The translations under genes were made by a program, and so were the position numbers. The notes beneath the pieces are model-generated. The model was not told where the DNA came from, did no database searches, and saw nothing but the letters and a program-made list of their open reading frames with translations. Below are positions 42,212-50,860 of a DNA stretch of 64,000 nt, piece by piece. This DNA is from Muribaculaceae bacterium (lineage in GTDB: Bacteria; Bacteroidota; Bacteroidia; Bacteroidales; Muribaculaceae), in contig JAFZAC010000007.1 of assembly GCA_017548365.1 (NCBI GenBank), positions 186,001 through 250,000 of the forward strand. Direction: 5' to 3'. Position 1 is the first letter of the stretch. Every line of letters begins with the position of its first letter.

Positions 42212-44677
42212 ATGTCACAATTTGCCGAAGTAGTATTACCACTGGCGGTTCAAGGCACTTACACCTACCGCATCCCCGACTCGATGACCGTTGGGGCGGG
42301 CTTTCGTGTTCTAGTGCCTTTCGGGCGCAAGAAATACTACACTGCAATTGTGGTAATGACCCATGATGTAGAGCCTCAAGGGTACAAAGTAAAGGAAATC
42401 CTCGCACTGCTTGACGAGGGTCCCATCCTGAGGCATCCACAACTCAAGTTCTGGCAGTGGATTGCCGATTACTACCTGTGCACCGTGGGAGAAGTGTACA
42501 AAGCTGCCGTGCCAAGCGGACTAAAGGTAGAAAGCGAGACGCAAATCAGCCCCAACCCAGACTACGAAGAAGAAACTCCTGGCGAACTGAATGACCGCGA
42601 AAAGGTGATTCTCGACTTCACAAATCAGCGAGGGAAGGTACAAATCACAGAGCTCACCAATGCTACTGGCTTCAAAAATGTGGAAAGCATCGTGAGCAAG
42701 CTTCTCGACAAAGGAGCCGTGCATGTTGCAGAGCGAGTAATGGACAATTATAGGCCCAAAACCGAGACTTGTGTCAGACTAACCATCGAGCGCGATGATG
42801 AACAGGCACTTCACGGATTCTTTGACCGAGTGCATCGTGCCAAGAAGCAGGAACAACTACTTCTAGCCTTTCTCGATCTCTCACACTGGCTACAACGCAG
42901 CAAGCCTGTACAGGAAGTCACACAAGAAGAACTACTCAAGCGTTCGGGATGCACGCAGCCAGTGCTAGCAGCTGCACGCAAAAACGGAATCTTCGAGATT
43001 TATAAACGAGAGATTAACCGCTTTGAACTGCTTGGGACAGGACTTGTGGATCTCCCCACTCTCACGTCCATACAAAAGGATGCCTACCTTAAGATTCACG
43101 ACTCCTTCAAAGAAAAAGCCGTGACTTTGCTTCATGGTGTTACCTCAAGCGGCAAGACATCGATATATATGCACCTCATCAACGATGCTCTCAAGCTAGG
43201 CAAGCAGGTGCTGTATCTAGTGCCCGAGATTGCCCTCACCACACAGCTCACACAACGGCTGCAGCGGGTCTTTGGCGAACGGCTGCTTATTTATCACAGT
43301 AAGTTCAGCGACAACGAGCGTGTCGACATCTGGAAGAAACTGCTCACCACGAGCGACCCATGCGTGATAATTGGCGTGCGTTCGAGTGTGTTCCTGCCAT
43401 ACAGCAATCTGGGACTCGTGATTGTTGACGAGGAGCACGACACGAGCTACAAGCAGCAAGACCCGGCACCACGATACAACGGCCGCGACACAGCAATCCT
43501 GCTGGCGCATATGCATGGAGCAAAGACTGTGCTAGGCTCGGCCACTCCCGCCATCGACACCTACTACAAGGCACTTAACGGACGTTACGGTCTGGTGGAG
43601 CTAAGCACCCGATATGCCGATATCAAAATGCCTAAGGTGCATCTCATCGACTTGAAGAAAGCCTGGAAAAAGCACGAGATGGATGGAATGTTCTCATTAG
43701 AGCTCGTTGACGAGTGCCGTAAAGCGCTGAAGAACGATGAGCAAGTAATACTTTTCCAAAACCGTCGCGGTTATGCCCCTATGGTACGCTGCAAGGAGTG
43801 TGCATGGGTGCCCACTTGCGTGAACTGCGACGTATCGCTTACCTATCATCGACGCGTTGAAACACTCACTTGCCATTACTGCGGCCACACCATCATATTG
43901 CCAACTGTGTGTCCGGCTTGCGGCAATCCGTCGATAGAGGTTGTGGGCTATGGCACCGAGCGCATAGAGGACGAAGTAGACCAAGTTTTCCCAGGAGAGA
44001 AGATTTCGCGAATGGATCTCGACACCACCCGTAGCAAGACCAGTTACGACCGCATTATAGATGAGTTCTCACAGCACAAGACCAGTATTCTCGTAGGCAC
44101 GCAAATGGTGACAAAGGGGCTCGACTTCGATGCTGTGAGCATCGTGGGCATTCTCAATGCCGATACCATGATTCATTTTCCTGATTTCCGTAGCCACGAA
44201 CGCGCTTTCAATATGCTGGAGCAGGTGGCTGGACGTGCAGGACGCAAAAACAAACAAGGCAAGGTAATAATCCAAACCAATAATCCCTCCCACCCCGTCA
44301 TAGAGCGAGTGGTGCAACATGACTACAAAGGATTCTACGAGCAGGAAATTGCCGAGAGGCAGCAATATGGCTACCCGCCATTCACCAAAATCATCAACAT
44401 TTACCTCAAGCACAAGCAAGATGATGTGGTACTCGAAATGGCTGTAAGATACAGCAACATGCTGCGCCAGGTCTTTGGCGGAAGAGTATTAGGTCCCGAA
44501 GCGCCAATGGTAGCACGAGTGCAGTCATTCTACATTAGGCAAATAGTGCTGAAAATGGAACTCAGTGCATCAATGACAAAGGTGAAGAAGATTTTGCGAG
44601 ATCTCTATGAGCAACTCCTTGCCACTGACAGCCGCATGCGGTCAACGCGACTCTACTTCGACGTCGATCCTTCTTGA
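42212..44677 (+). CDS. priA: Primosomal protein N', replication-restart helicase PriA
   Basis: A 3'-to-5' DNA helicase that reloads the replisome at stalled forks. The start is ATG 42212 (MSQFAEVVLP, 821 residues), since the promoter lies just upstream; the reading frame continues further 5' without function. The 3'-DNA-binding domain comes first, then Walker A GVTSSGKTSIYMH, the DEEH box IVDEEHDTSYKQQD, and the zinc-binding insertion with cysteine pairs (CKECAWVPTC, CHYCGH, CPACGN). Helicase motifs V-VI follow, with GTQMVTKGLDF and QVAGRAGRK. All canonical residues are present. It is monocistronic. Confidence 0.97.
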   Translation: MSQFAEVVLPLAVQGTYTYRIPDSMTVGAGFRVLVPFGRKKYYTAIVVMTHDVEPQGYKVKEILALLDEGPILRHPQLKFWQWIADYYLCTVGEVYKAAVPSGLKVESETQISPNPDYEEETPGELNDREKVILDFTNQRGKVQITELTNATGFKNVESIVSKLLDKGAVHVAERVMDNYRPKTETCVRLTIERDDEQALHGFFDRVHRAKKQEQLLLAFLDLSHWLQRSKPVQEVTQEELLKRSGCTQPVLAAARKNGIFEIYKREINRFELLGTGLVDLPTLTSIQKDAYLKIHDSFKEKAVTLLHGVTSSGKTSIYMHLINDALKLGKQVLYLVPEIALTTQLTQRLQRVFGERLLIYHSKFSDNERVDIWKKLLTTSDPCVIIGVRSSVFLPYSNLGLVIVDEEHDTSYKQQDPAPRYNGRDTAILLAHMHGAKTVLGSATPAIDTYYKALNGRYGLVELSTRYADIKMPKVHLIDLKKAWKKHEMDGMFSLELVDECRKALKNDEQVILFQNRRGYAPMVRCKECAWVPTCVNCDVSLTYHRRVETLTCHYCGHTIILPTVCPACGNPSIEVVGYGTERIEDEVDQVFPGEKISRMDLDTTRSKTSYDRIIDEFSQHKTSILVGTQMVTKGLDFDAVSIVGILNADTMIHFPDFRSHERAFNMLEQVAGRAGRKNKQGKVIIQTNNPSHPVIERVVQHDYKGFYEQEIAERQQYGYPPFTKIINIYLKHKQDDVVLEMAVRYSNMLRQVFGGRVLGPEAPMVARVQSFYIRQIVLKMELSASMTKVKKILRDLYEQLLATDSRMRSTRLYFDVDPS

Positions 44678-44739
44678 TAATGCAGAATGCATGATTGGGA
44701 TTCGCATCGATAAAAGCTCAATGAACGCCGCGGTTGGAT

Positions 44740-44803
44740 AAATTAGGCTGCGCCTCGGCAAAGCTCATGCAAGCATGGCTCTGCACTCGACTTGCACTAA
44801 TTT
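44740..44803. repeat. Intergenic element bounded by AAATTAG / CTAATTT
   Basis: A 64-bp stretch in the 323-bp gap between convergent priA and fabG, bounded by a 7-bp inverted repeat and holding an inner imperfect stem CATGC-AA-GCATG. The GGCTGCGCCTCGGCAAAGCT sequence resembles intergenic repeats I recall from other Bacteroidales. The remaining gap holds only the terminator at 44937-44967. Confidence 0.5.
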
Positions 44804-44936
44804 TGCGGCGCAATACCTTAACAACGCCCACGCTTGGTTTCTCGCATACCGCACTTCGTGCAACTCATGATGCTAGCCATTTCATCTAAGCTGAGGGCAC
44901 ATAATGCAATTGGGCTACACTTTCAAAATGCACAAT

Positions 44937-44967
44937 AAAAAAGTGAGCATTTTTTGCTCACTTTTTA
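44937..44967. terminator. Bidirectional terminator between priA and fabG
   Basis: AAAAAGTGAGCA pairs with TGCTCACTTTTT around five T; A and T runs serve both strands. Confidence 0.85.
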
Positions 44968-45000
44968 TATTCTCCGATTCACAATCACAATTTCCGAAAA

Positions 45001-45747
45001 CTACATATTCATGCCGCCGTCTACTTGGATTACCTGACCGGTGACGTAGCTCGACATGTCGCTAGCAAGGAAGGTGGCAACATTGGCGATGTCGTCAACT
45101 GAACCACCGCGGCGAAGAGGAATCTTCTCGGCCCATTCTTTGCGAACCTCCTCGGGCAATGCAGCGGTCATAGCCGTTTCAATGAAACCTGGAGCGATGG
45201 CGTTGGCACGAATGCCGCGACTACCCATCTCCTGAGCGATGCTCTTAGCAAGAGCGATGAGCCCAGCCTTGCTGGCAGCATAGTTGCTCTGTCCAGCGTT
45301 ACCATGAACACCAACTACACTTGCCATGTTAATGATAGAACCTCCACGCTGACGCATCATAATAGGCACGAGAGCATGGATAAAGTTGAACGCGCTCTTG
45401 AGGTTCACAGCGATAACAGCATCCCACTGCTGCTCGGTCATGCGCAGCATGAGACCGTCCTTAGTGATGCCTGCATTATTGACAAGGATATCGATTTTAC
45501 CAAACTCCTCCTTGATTTGTTTAACTACCTCTTCGGTTTGTACAAAGTCGGCTGCATTGCTGGCATACCCCTTGGCTTTCACGCCCAATGCAGCTATCTC
45601 CTGCTCGGTCTGCTTTCCATTCTCGTCAATCACGAGGTCGGTGAAAGCGATATCAGCTCCCTCGCTTGCAAACTTCAAGGCGATAGCCTTTCCAATTCCA
45701 CGAGCAGCGCCAGTGATAAGTGCTACTTTACCTTCTAATAACTTCAT
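45001..45747 (-). CDS. fabG: 3-oxoacyl-[acyl-carrier-protein] reductase
   Basis: A 248-residue NADPH-dependent reductase of the fatty-acid elongation cycle (short-chain dehydrogenase family). It has the Rossmann motif TGAARGIGKAIA (residues 12-23) and NNAGITKDGLMLRM. The catalytic Ser-Tyr-Lys triad is in INMASVVGVHG and SNYAASKAG (Tyr about 155, Lys about 159). The end YVTGQVIQVDGGMNM is typical of FabG. No other fab genes are adjacent. A -7 box, TACTTTTG on the minus strand (45804-45797), lies about 50 nt upstream. Confidence 0.94.
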   Translation of the reverse strand: MKLLEGKVALITGAARGIGKAIALKFASEGADIAFTDLVIDENGKQTEQEIAALGVKAKGYASNAADFVQTEEVVKQIKEEFGKIDILVNNAGITKDGLMLRMTEQQWDAVIAVNLKSAFNFIHALVPIMMRQRGGSIINMASVVGVHGNAGQSNYAASKAGLIALAKSIAQEMGSRGIRANAIAPGFIETAMTAALPEEVRKEWAEKIPLRRGGSVDDIANVATFLASDMSSYVTGQVIQVDGGMNM

Positions 45748-45796
45748 TTTTTCTTATTTTTTTAAAATTAATAATGTGTCTTTTTAAATGCGACTG

Positions 45797-45804
45797 CAAA
45801 AGTA
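45797..45804 (-). promoter_or_regulatory. -7 box TACTTTTG for fabG
   Basis: Matches TAnnTTTG on the minus strand; the -33 partner is weak. Confidence 0.5.
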
Positions 45805-45976
45805 GTTATAATTCTTGAAACAAGGAAAGAAGTGAAGAAAAAACGTTTTTTGTGCATTTTTTTTGTATTTGCTGCAACATTTTGCTCAAGTTATTGCATC
45901 TAATGCATGAAAAACGATTAATTTTGACGTGAAATTCATGAAATCAACGTTAAGCAAAACAAAAACATCTACAGAT

Positions 45977-46999
45977 ATGAAACGTACAATTATTACAATG
46001 CTGGTGGTAATCTTAGCTCTCGCCACCATACAAGCAAAGCCCTCACACAGTAGTGAGCACAAAAAAGATGTCACTGAGCAGACAGAGCAAAAGTCGGCTG
46101 TAAAAGCCGATGAGAAAGCCAACGACGAGAAGGCCGACGCAGAGGAAACAGCAAAGGCTGATGATAAGGCCAGTAAAGACAAGGTGAGAATCAGCGAAAA
46201 GGGAATCATTGTCAATAAAAATGGTAAAGACGTTGAGATAGACTTTGGTAACTTGAGCCGAATCATCAACGACCACCTAGACGACACTTTAGTCAATGTT
46301 GATGGTGTAACTGTCAAGACCAATGATGACGAAGGTATTACAGTGGGCAGCGCAGAATATAACCTGGCACAGGATGGTATGCGTCTCGCACGCGACATCA
46401 CCAGATACTTCGCCGAAGCATTATTAGTCATTGTACTATTCTCGCTGTTGTTCTACTATCTGCACCGCCGCCGCAAATACCAGACTGTGGACCGCGCTAT
46501 CGAGGCTGGATACCCGCTGCCCAATGAGTTCTATGGCAAGCGTTCGCATCAGATGCCTCAGCAACCCACCAACGTCTATGTAACACAGGTGACTCCGCCA
46601 ACCGCTGACCCAAATGCGCCACAAGGCACTCAGCAGGCACAAAACGCCATGCCTCCCCTTAGGAACAGCAGCAACCCCTTGAACAATATTACCGACTGGA
46701 CTCCCTTCAAGAGCGGATTAAAGACCACTGCATGGGGATTGGGACTACTCTTTTTCTTCTGGATTTTGGGCGTGACACCAGTTGCAGCACTTATGGTAAT
46801 AGTAGTGTTCATTGGTCTAGGCAAACTCTTCATCGCCTACCAAGAGCAGCAAAATCTCAACAATTACTGGCAGCAACAACAATGGGCGCAACAGGCTCAG
46901 CAGCCTCAAGGCCAACAGCCACAGCAGCCCCAAGTCGAGGGCCAAGAGATACCCCCAATGCCAGAAACCCCTCCTGAGTTTGACCCATATAATGAATGA
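45977..46999 (+). CDS. DUF6249-type membrane protein
   Basis: A 340-residue protein; the start at ATG 45977 (MKRTIITMLV) gives a signal peptide. Residues 22-75 are a low-complexity Lys/Glu/Ala/Asp region, followed by a short beta-rich domain (KVRISEKGIIVNKNG, VNVDGVTVKTNDD). A transmembrane helix (about 152-170) and the segment HRRRKYQTVDRAIEAGYPLP are the DUF6249 hallmark. A Pro/Gln-rich linker, two more helices and a glutamine/proline-rich C-terminus follow. It heads an operon with an ECF sigma factor and a small membrane protein, so it may belong to an envelope-signalling unit. Confidence 0.75.
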   Translation: MKRTIITMLVVILALATIQAKPSHSSEHKKDVTEQTEQKSAVKADEKANDEKADAEETAKADDKASKDKVRISEKGIIVNKNGKDVEIDFGNLSRIINDHLDDTLVNVDGVTVKTNDDEGITVGSAEYNLAQDGMRLARDITRYFAEALLVIVLFSLLFYYLHRRRKYQTVDRAIEAGYPLPNEFYGKRSHQMPQQPTNVYVTQVTPPTADPNAPQGTQQAQNAMPPLRNSSNPLNNITDWTPFKSGLKTTAWGLGLLFFFWILGVTPVAALMVIVVFIGLGKLFIAYQEQQNLNNYWQQQQWAQQAQQPQGQQPQQPQVEGQEIPPMPETPPEFDPYNE

Positions 47000-47049
47000 C
47001 AACCCCCTCTCCTAACCACTCTTAGTAACTTATATAAAAAAGCAACGAA

Positions 47050-47577
47050 ATGCTCTCGCGTGTAGAAGAACTAAAGCTGATATCCCGATGCGTGCTTGCC
47101 GACGACAGGCACGCCTTCGGGACGCTTGTCGAGGCCTATCAGCCACGCCTCAGACGGTTCTTCATGAATCTCACGCTGGGCGACGAGTACCTAAGTGATG
47201 ATCTGGCACAAGAGACCTTTGTCAAGGCATATCTCGAATTGAGGAGCTTCCGTGGCATGTCACGATTTGGAACATGGCTCTTCCGTATAGGCTACAACGA
47301 GTTCTACAGCCACAAACGCAGCCAGCATCTCACAACTGATCTTGATTCAATGCCTGAGCCATCTTCAAGCCCCACCGACGCCACCGAGGCCTCGCTTGAT
47401 GTAAAGACCGCCATGGCTGAATTGAGCGAGATAGAGCGAACTGTTGTGACACTATTCTACATCGACGATATGCCACTCAAGAAAGTGGCGACAATAACAG
47501 GATTGAAAGAAAGCACGCTGCGGTCGCACCTGCACCGCTCAAGAGAAAAAATGGCAAAAACATTAAAAACTGAATAA
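47050..47577 (+). CDS. ECF-type RNA polymerase sigma factor
   Basis: A 175-residue sigma-70 family factor with only regions 2 and 4. Region 2 shows RRFFMNLTLGDEYLSDDLAQ, ETFVKAYLELRSFRGMSRF and TWLFRIGYNEF; region 4 shows LSEIERTVVTLFYID and the helix-turn-helix LKKVATITGLKESTLRSHLH. It is followed after 2 nt by a small two-helix membrane protein that may be its anti-sigma partner. It directs RNA polymerase to a regulon that probably includes envelope functions; its target promoters were not identified here. Confidence 0.9.
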   Translation: MLSRVEELKLISRCVLADDRHAFGTLVEAYQPRLRRFFMNLTLGDEYLSDDLAQETFVKAYLELRSFRGMSRFGTWLFRIGYNEFYSHKRSQHLTTDLDSMPEPSSSPTDATEASLDVKTAMAELSEIERTVVTLFYIDDMPLKKVATITGLKESTLRSHLHRSREKMAKTLKTE

Positions 47578-47579
47578 TC

Positions 47580-47897
47580 ATGAGCAAACGAGATAAAAAG
47601 GATATTGAACTAGGCAAACTACTTAAGCAAGAAGCCTACGATGCAGAGCCAAACCAGTGGTTCACACACCGCGTGTTGCACAAGTTGCCACTCAAGAAGG
47701 ACAATACTGGCCTGCGCATGGCGTGGTTCTTCTATATTGCCGCTGCACTAATCTGCATCGGCTACTGGATTTGGCTTTTGTTCTTCAACGACATCACAGT
47801 GATTACCGTGCGCGACATTCTATACTTCGCCATCGCCGGCGTAGTCACCATCGCCCTCACCTTCTCACCCATTGTAGCGATGTTCAGAAGTGAATGA
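47580..47897 (+). CDS. Small membrane protein, possible anti-sigma partner
   Basis: A 105-residue protein whose cytoplasmic N-terminus (residues 1-45, KQEAYDAEPNQWFTHRVLHKL) precedes two transmembrane helices (about 48-68 and 77-98). The start lies 2 nt after the sigma-factor stop, so translation is probably coupled. Position, size and an N-terminal soluble helix-rich arm facing the cytoplasm fit an anti-sigma-like regulator, but no zinc (ZAS) motif is present. It could equally be a simple membrane companion. Confidence 0.6.
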   Translation: MSKRDKKDIELGKLLKQEAYDAEPNQWFTHRVLHKLPLKKDNTGLRMAWFFYIAAALICIGYWIWLLFFNDITVITVRDILYFAIAGVVTIALTFSPIVAMFRSE

Positions 47898-47939
47898 TGA
47901 AAGTGAACACCTAAACTACAGGTGCTCCACAATAAACAA

Positions 47940-47983
47940 TTAACAAAATCCCACCATTTGCTCATTTGGCGGGATTTTGTTAA
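47940..47983 (+). terminator. Long inverted repeat ending the sigma operon and overlapping the next promoter
   Basis: TTAACAAAATCCCACC (47940-47955) pairs with GGCGGGATTTTGTTAA (47968-47983) with one mismatch. The stem is 16 bp and the loop 12 nt. The following T-rich stretch is also the -7 box of the DUF3822 gene. Confidence 0.6.
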
Positions 47984-47989
47984 TTTTGC
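47957..47989 (+). promoter_or_regulatory. Promoter of DUF3822-rsmD
   Basis: TTTG (47957-47960), 20-bp spacer, TAATTTTGC (47981-47989). The -33 box lies in the loop and the -7 box at the edge of the inverted repeat 47940-47983. The ATG follows after 7 nt. Confidence 0.75.
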
Positions 47990-47996
47990 ACTCGCT

Positions 47997-48794
47997 ATGG
48001 ACAAGACACACAACACATCGCAACAAAGCTCGCTGGTGCTTGACATTGGCAAGGACCACCTGGACTACCTTTCCTGGGGAGGCAGCAATGCTGCTGATAA
48101 CGGGACTATAGCCCTCGACAGCAGTTTGGACGACTACCGCCAGGCGCTGGAGAATGCTGTCTATGACAATGCGTTCTTACTCGATGACTATGAGCGCATC
48201 GCTATTGCAGTTCATTCCCAGCACTTCGCACTGTTGCCACAGCAACTTGTCGACAATGGTCTCACTGAGAGAGTGATGAAAGCTTCGTTCACCACCTTGG
48301 AAGGCGATATTCTCACCCACTCCATTGACGGCACCGATGCCGCCATTGCTTGCGATGTTATCCCCGGTGTTGTAGGTTTCCTGAGAAGGACATTCACTGG
48401 CGCTTCGGTGATGCATCATTTGGTGCCGCTCTGCACCTACTGCGTGAGAAGCTATGCCGAAGAGACTGCATGCATGCACATCTCACTCTTCAACAACGAG
48501 GCTCATATCGTGGTGGTAAAGCAAGGCAAACTACAAATGGCCAACACCTTCGCCTACCGCGCTCTGGAAGATGTTGCCTATTATTCCCTCAACATGTGGA
48601 AGACTTGCTCGCTGGAGAACCGTCGCGACAAAGTTATGCTCACAGGCGACAATGAACTGAGAGCCCAACTTGCAGAGCAATTGAGGCAATGGATAGCTTA
48701 TGTTATGCCCGAAGTGATTCCAGCACAAGTAATGCGTTTTGGCCGCGATGCTTTGACTATTCCGTTTAACCTGATAACCACAGCACTACTATGA
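47997..48794 (+). CDS. DUF3822 family protein (actin/ASKHA-like)
   Basis: A 265-residue cytoplasmic protein, starting at ATG 47997 directly after the promoter. The fold pattern (SLVLDIGKDHLDYL, ERIAIAVHSQHFALLPQQLV, MHISLFNNEAHIVVVKQG, KVMLTGDNELRAQLAEQL) is that of DUF3822, which resembles FtsA/PilM-type ASKHA proteins but lacks a proven activity. It overlaps rsmD by 4 nt, an arrangement I recall as common in Bacteroidales. A role linked to ribosome maturation is only inferred from that coupling. Confidence 0.8.
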   Translation: MDKTHNTSQQSSLVLDIGKDHLDYLSWGGSNAADNGTIALDSSLDDYRQALENAVYDNAFLLDDYERIAIAVHSQHFALLPQQLVDNGLTERVMKASFTTLEGDILTHSIDGTDAAIACDVIPGVVGFLRRTFTGASVMHHLVPLCTYCVRSYAEETACMHISLFNNEAHIVVVKQGKLQMANTFAYRALEDVAYYSLNMWKTCSLENRRDKVMLTGDNELRAQLAEQLRQWIAYVMPEVIPAQVMRFGRDALTIPFNLITTALL

Positions 48795-49330
48795 GAATAA
48801 TTAGCGGAAAATATGGCCGACGCCGGTTTGATGTGCCAAAAAACATCACTGCTCGCCCCACTACCGACATGGCTCGTGAGAACCTGTTCAACGTGCTCAA
48901 CAACATTGTGGACTACGACTCAACGACAGCGCTCGACCTCTTCTCGGGAACGGGAGCTATAAGCTTTGAACTCCTCTCTAGAGGATGCCCAAGCGTTACA
49001 AGCGTAGAAAAGGCTTCCACACAATATAACTTCATACGCAAAGTAAAAGAACAGCTAAAAGAGGATAATTTAATGCAGATAAAGGGCGATGTTTTCAAGT
49101 TCATAGGCTCTTGCACTCGCAAGTTCGACCTTATCTTCGCCGACCCACCCTATGACCTGCCGCAGCTGCCACAATTGCCAGAGCTTATACTCTCCAGCCA
49201 AATGGTAAAGCCTGGCACCCTCGTCATCGTGGAGCACTCACGCGCTAACGATTTCAGCCATCTGCCACAATTCACACAGCAGCGGGTATACGGCAAGGTA
49301 CATTTCTCATTCTTTGTTTTTAATGGATAA
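48791..49330 (+). CDS. rsmD: 16S rRNA (guanine966-N2)-methyltransferase RsmD
   Basis: A 179-residue S-adenosylmethionine-dependent enzyme that methylates G966 of 16S rRNA. It starts with MRIISGKYGRRRF and RPTTDMARENLFNVLNN, has the SAM-binding ALDLFSGTGAISFELLSRG, and the N2-guanine catalytic motif DPPYDLP (about residue 117). The length is standard. It is translationally coupled to DUF3822 (ATGA overlap). Confidence 0.95.
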   Translation: MRIISGKYGRRRFDVPKNITARPTTDMARENLFNVLNNIVDYDSTTALDLFSGTGAISFELLSRGCPSVTSVEKASTQYNFIRKVKEQLKEDNLMQIKGDVFKFIGSCTRKFDLIFADPPYDLPQLPQLPELILSSQMVKPGTLVIVEHSRANDFSHLPQFTQQRVYGKVHFSFFVFNG

Positions 49331-49398
49331 TGGACTGAAAATAGAGCATTAAGAGCAAACAATGGCTTATATAACATTTAACGGGGTTTTGTGTTGTT

Positions 49399-49522
49399 GG
49401 CCCTCTTCGAGGCCCGAAAAAGATGGATGGACTCTTGGCCTCATGCCACGCAGCTCTTCGAGCTACGCGCCATGAGGTTTACTCATTTTGCCCCCTACGG
49501 GGTCATCGTGGCCTTCGGCCAC
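49399..49522. repeat. Cluster of four hairpins with TTC/TAC loops
   Basis: Stems: GGCCCTC-TTC-GAGGCC (49399-49414), CCTCATG...CATGAGG (49439-49477) enclosing AGCTC-TTC-GAGCT, CCCC-TAC-GGGG (49492-49502), and GTGGCC-TTC-GGCCAC (49508-49522). It occupies most of the 235-bp gap between convergent rsmD and the ABC permease operon. It may be an mRNA stabiliser, a terminator cluster or a repeat element; short ORFs through it are not convincing. Confidence 0.55.
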
Positions 49523-49565
49523 TTACGACTCACAATTCTCTCAATATTCCACTCTATACTCTCTA

Positions 49566-50858
49566 TTATTCATCATCTTCTTCGAGGAGCTCGGGGTTGA
49601 GCATGTCGTCGTCGCCTTGCTGGTAGAGGATGCGTTTTTGAAGCGCTTCGGGGTCAAGCTCAGATTCAAGCTGCATGGCACGATATTTAGGACGAAGGAC
49701 ATAGAGTTCGATAAGATAAGCAAGCACAAAATACACACCTGCAAGTACCCAAAGAGCTATGTAGAAGTTGTGCATCTGTGACAGCGAGGCTCCACACACC
49801 TGCATTTGAACATAGGCCGTCGCTGCCCAGTAGCCAGGAATCATATTGCTCAAAACCTGCCAATAAGGCGCTATTTGATAATTAGGCCACGACACTCCTG
49901 TAAGGAATATAAATATGAGTGAGGTGAAAGCCATTACCAGGAACACGCCCTCGCGGTTGTTGACAAAGACACGCATCACCTGTCCAAAGAACGACGACGC
50001 CATCAAGAACGGTACCATAATCAAGATTATCTCAAATACATTGCCGTTCATAGGGAACTTGAAAATGAGTGGTACCACGTGCAAGGCAAATATCGCTGGT
50101 ATCAAATAATAAATCAGGTGAACCAGCATCTTGCCGATAAGCATAGCACCCGGAGGGGCTTTTGCCTCATCGAGACGGTCGTAACCTCGGTTGCGGCGAC
50201 GACGCCCCATACTGCCGGCATGTAGCATGGCAATACCCATTATCATACCTTGCTGAAGCACATAGACCAGCACAAACGGCAATACAGCCGACGCAATACC
50301 CATAGATGTGTTGCCAAGTGGAACCTGACGGCTTTCCACGAGCCCTCCATCGAGACTTATGAGCCTTGCCGCCTTGTCGCTCTGAATGCGCGAGCCAGTC
50401 TCCATCTGCACATTGGTGAGAGCCGTCAGCATCGCCTTATAACGCATCATCACGCTCATGTCGCAATAAAGCGACACATGACCTTGGTTGCCACGCTTCA
50501 CCTCAGTTTCAAAGTCGGCAGGGAAATACACAATGCCGTAGCATTTTTTGCGTGCCATCATATCACGGGCCTGCTCCATATCACTGGCATAGTCCTTGAC
50601 CTTGACATCGGGAGTTGCATCAAGATTACGTATAAATTCACGGCTCAGTTCAGAGCGGCTATCATCAACCACCACCACTGGTGCGTCATGCACCACCTCG
50701 GGGTTGTAAATGAGGGAGTAGAGAGGGGGATACACTACCGCCAGCGCGACGAAGAAGATTATCACTGCCTCATCACGTATAATGTGCTTGAACTCCTGTA
50801 CTATGGAAAGTCCTATGCTTTGCAGCCATCCTATTTTCTCGTTTTGATCGTTCTTCAT
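49566..50858 (-). CDS. ABC-2-type transporter permease (second of a pair)
   Basis: A 430-residue inner-membrane protein of the ABC-2/YhgE-Pip-like group. A cytoplasmic start is followed by helix 1 (VIIFFVALAVVYPPLYSLIY), a large periplasmic domain (residues 55-215) and five helices (about 220-400). The acidic C-terminus (GDDDMLNPELLEEDDE) is unusual. It ends an operon of TolC, HlyD and two such permeases; the start is 2 nt beyond the stop of the preceding permease gene. No ATP-binding subunit is encoded alongside. The substrate may be a drug, lipid or envelope polymer. Confidence 0.85.
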   Translation of the reverse strand: MKNDQNEKIGWLQSIGLSIVQEFKHIIRDEAVIIFFVALAVVYPPLYSLIYNPEVVHDAPVVVVDDSRSELSREFIRNLDATPDVKVKDYASDMEQARDMMARKKCYGIVYFPADFETEVKRGNQGHVSLYCDMSVMMRYKAMLTALTNVQMETGSRIQSDKAARLISLDGGLVESRQVPLGNTSMGIASAVLPFVLVYVLQQGMIMGIAMLHAGSMGRRRRNRGYDRLDEAKAPPGAMLIGKMLVHLIYYLIPAIFALHVVPLIFKFPMNGNVFEIILIMVPFLMASSFFGQVMRVFVNNREGVFLVMAFTSLIFIFLTGVSWPNYQIAPYWQVLSNMIPGYWAATAYVQMQVCGASLSQMHNFYIALWVLAGVYFVLAYLIELYVLRPKYRAMQLESELDPEALQKRILYQQGDDDMLNPELLEEDDE

Positions 50859-50860
50859 GG

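Noticed and set aside
44678..45000. Insertion-sequence remnant between priA and fabG
   Set aside because: No transposase fragment or target duplication; only a short element and a terminator.
49391..49600. Short reading frames through the hairpin cluster
   Set aside because: Several frames are open because of palindromes; none has a start signal or plausible protein pattern.
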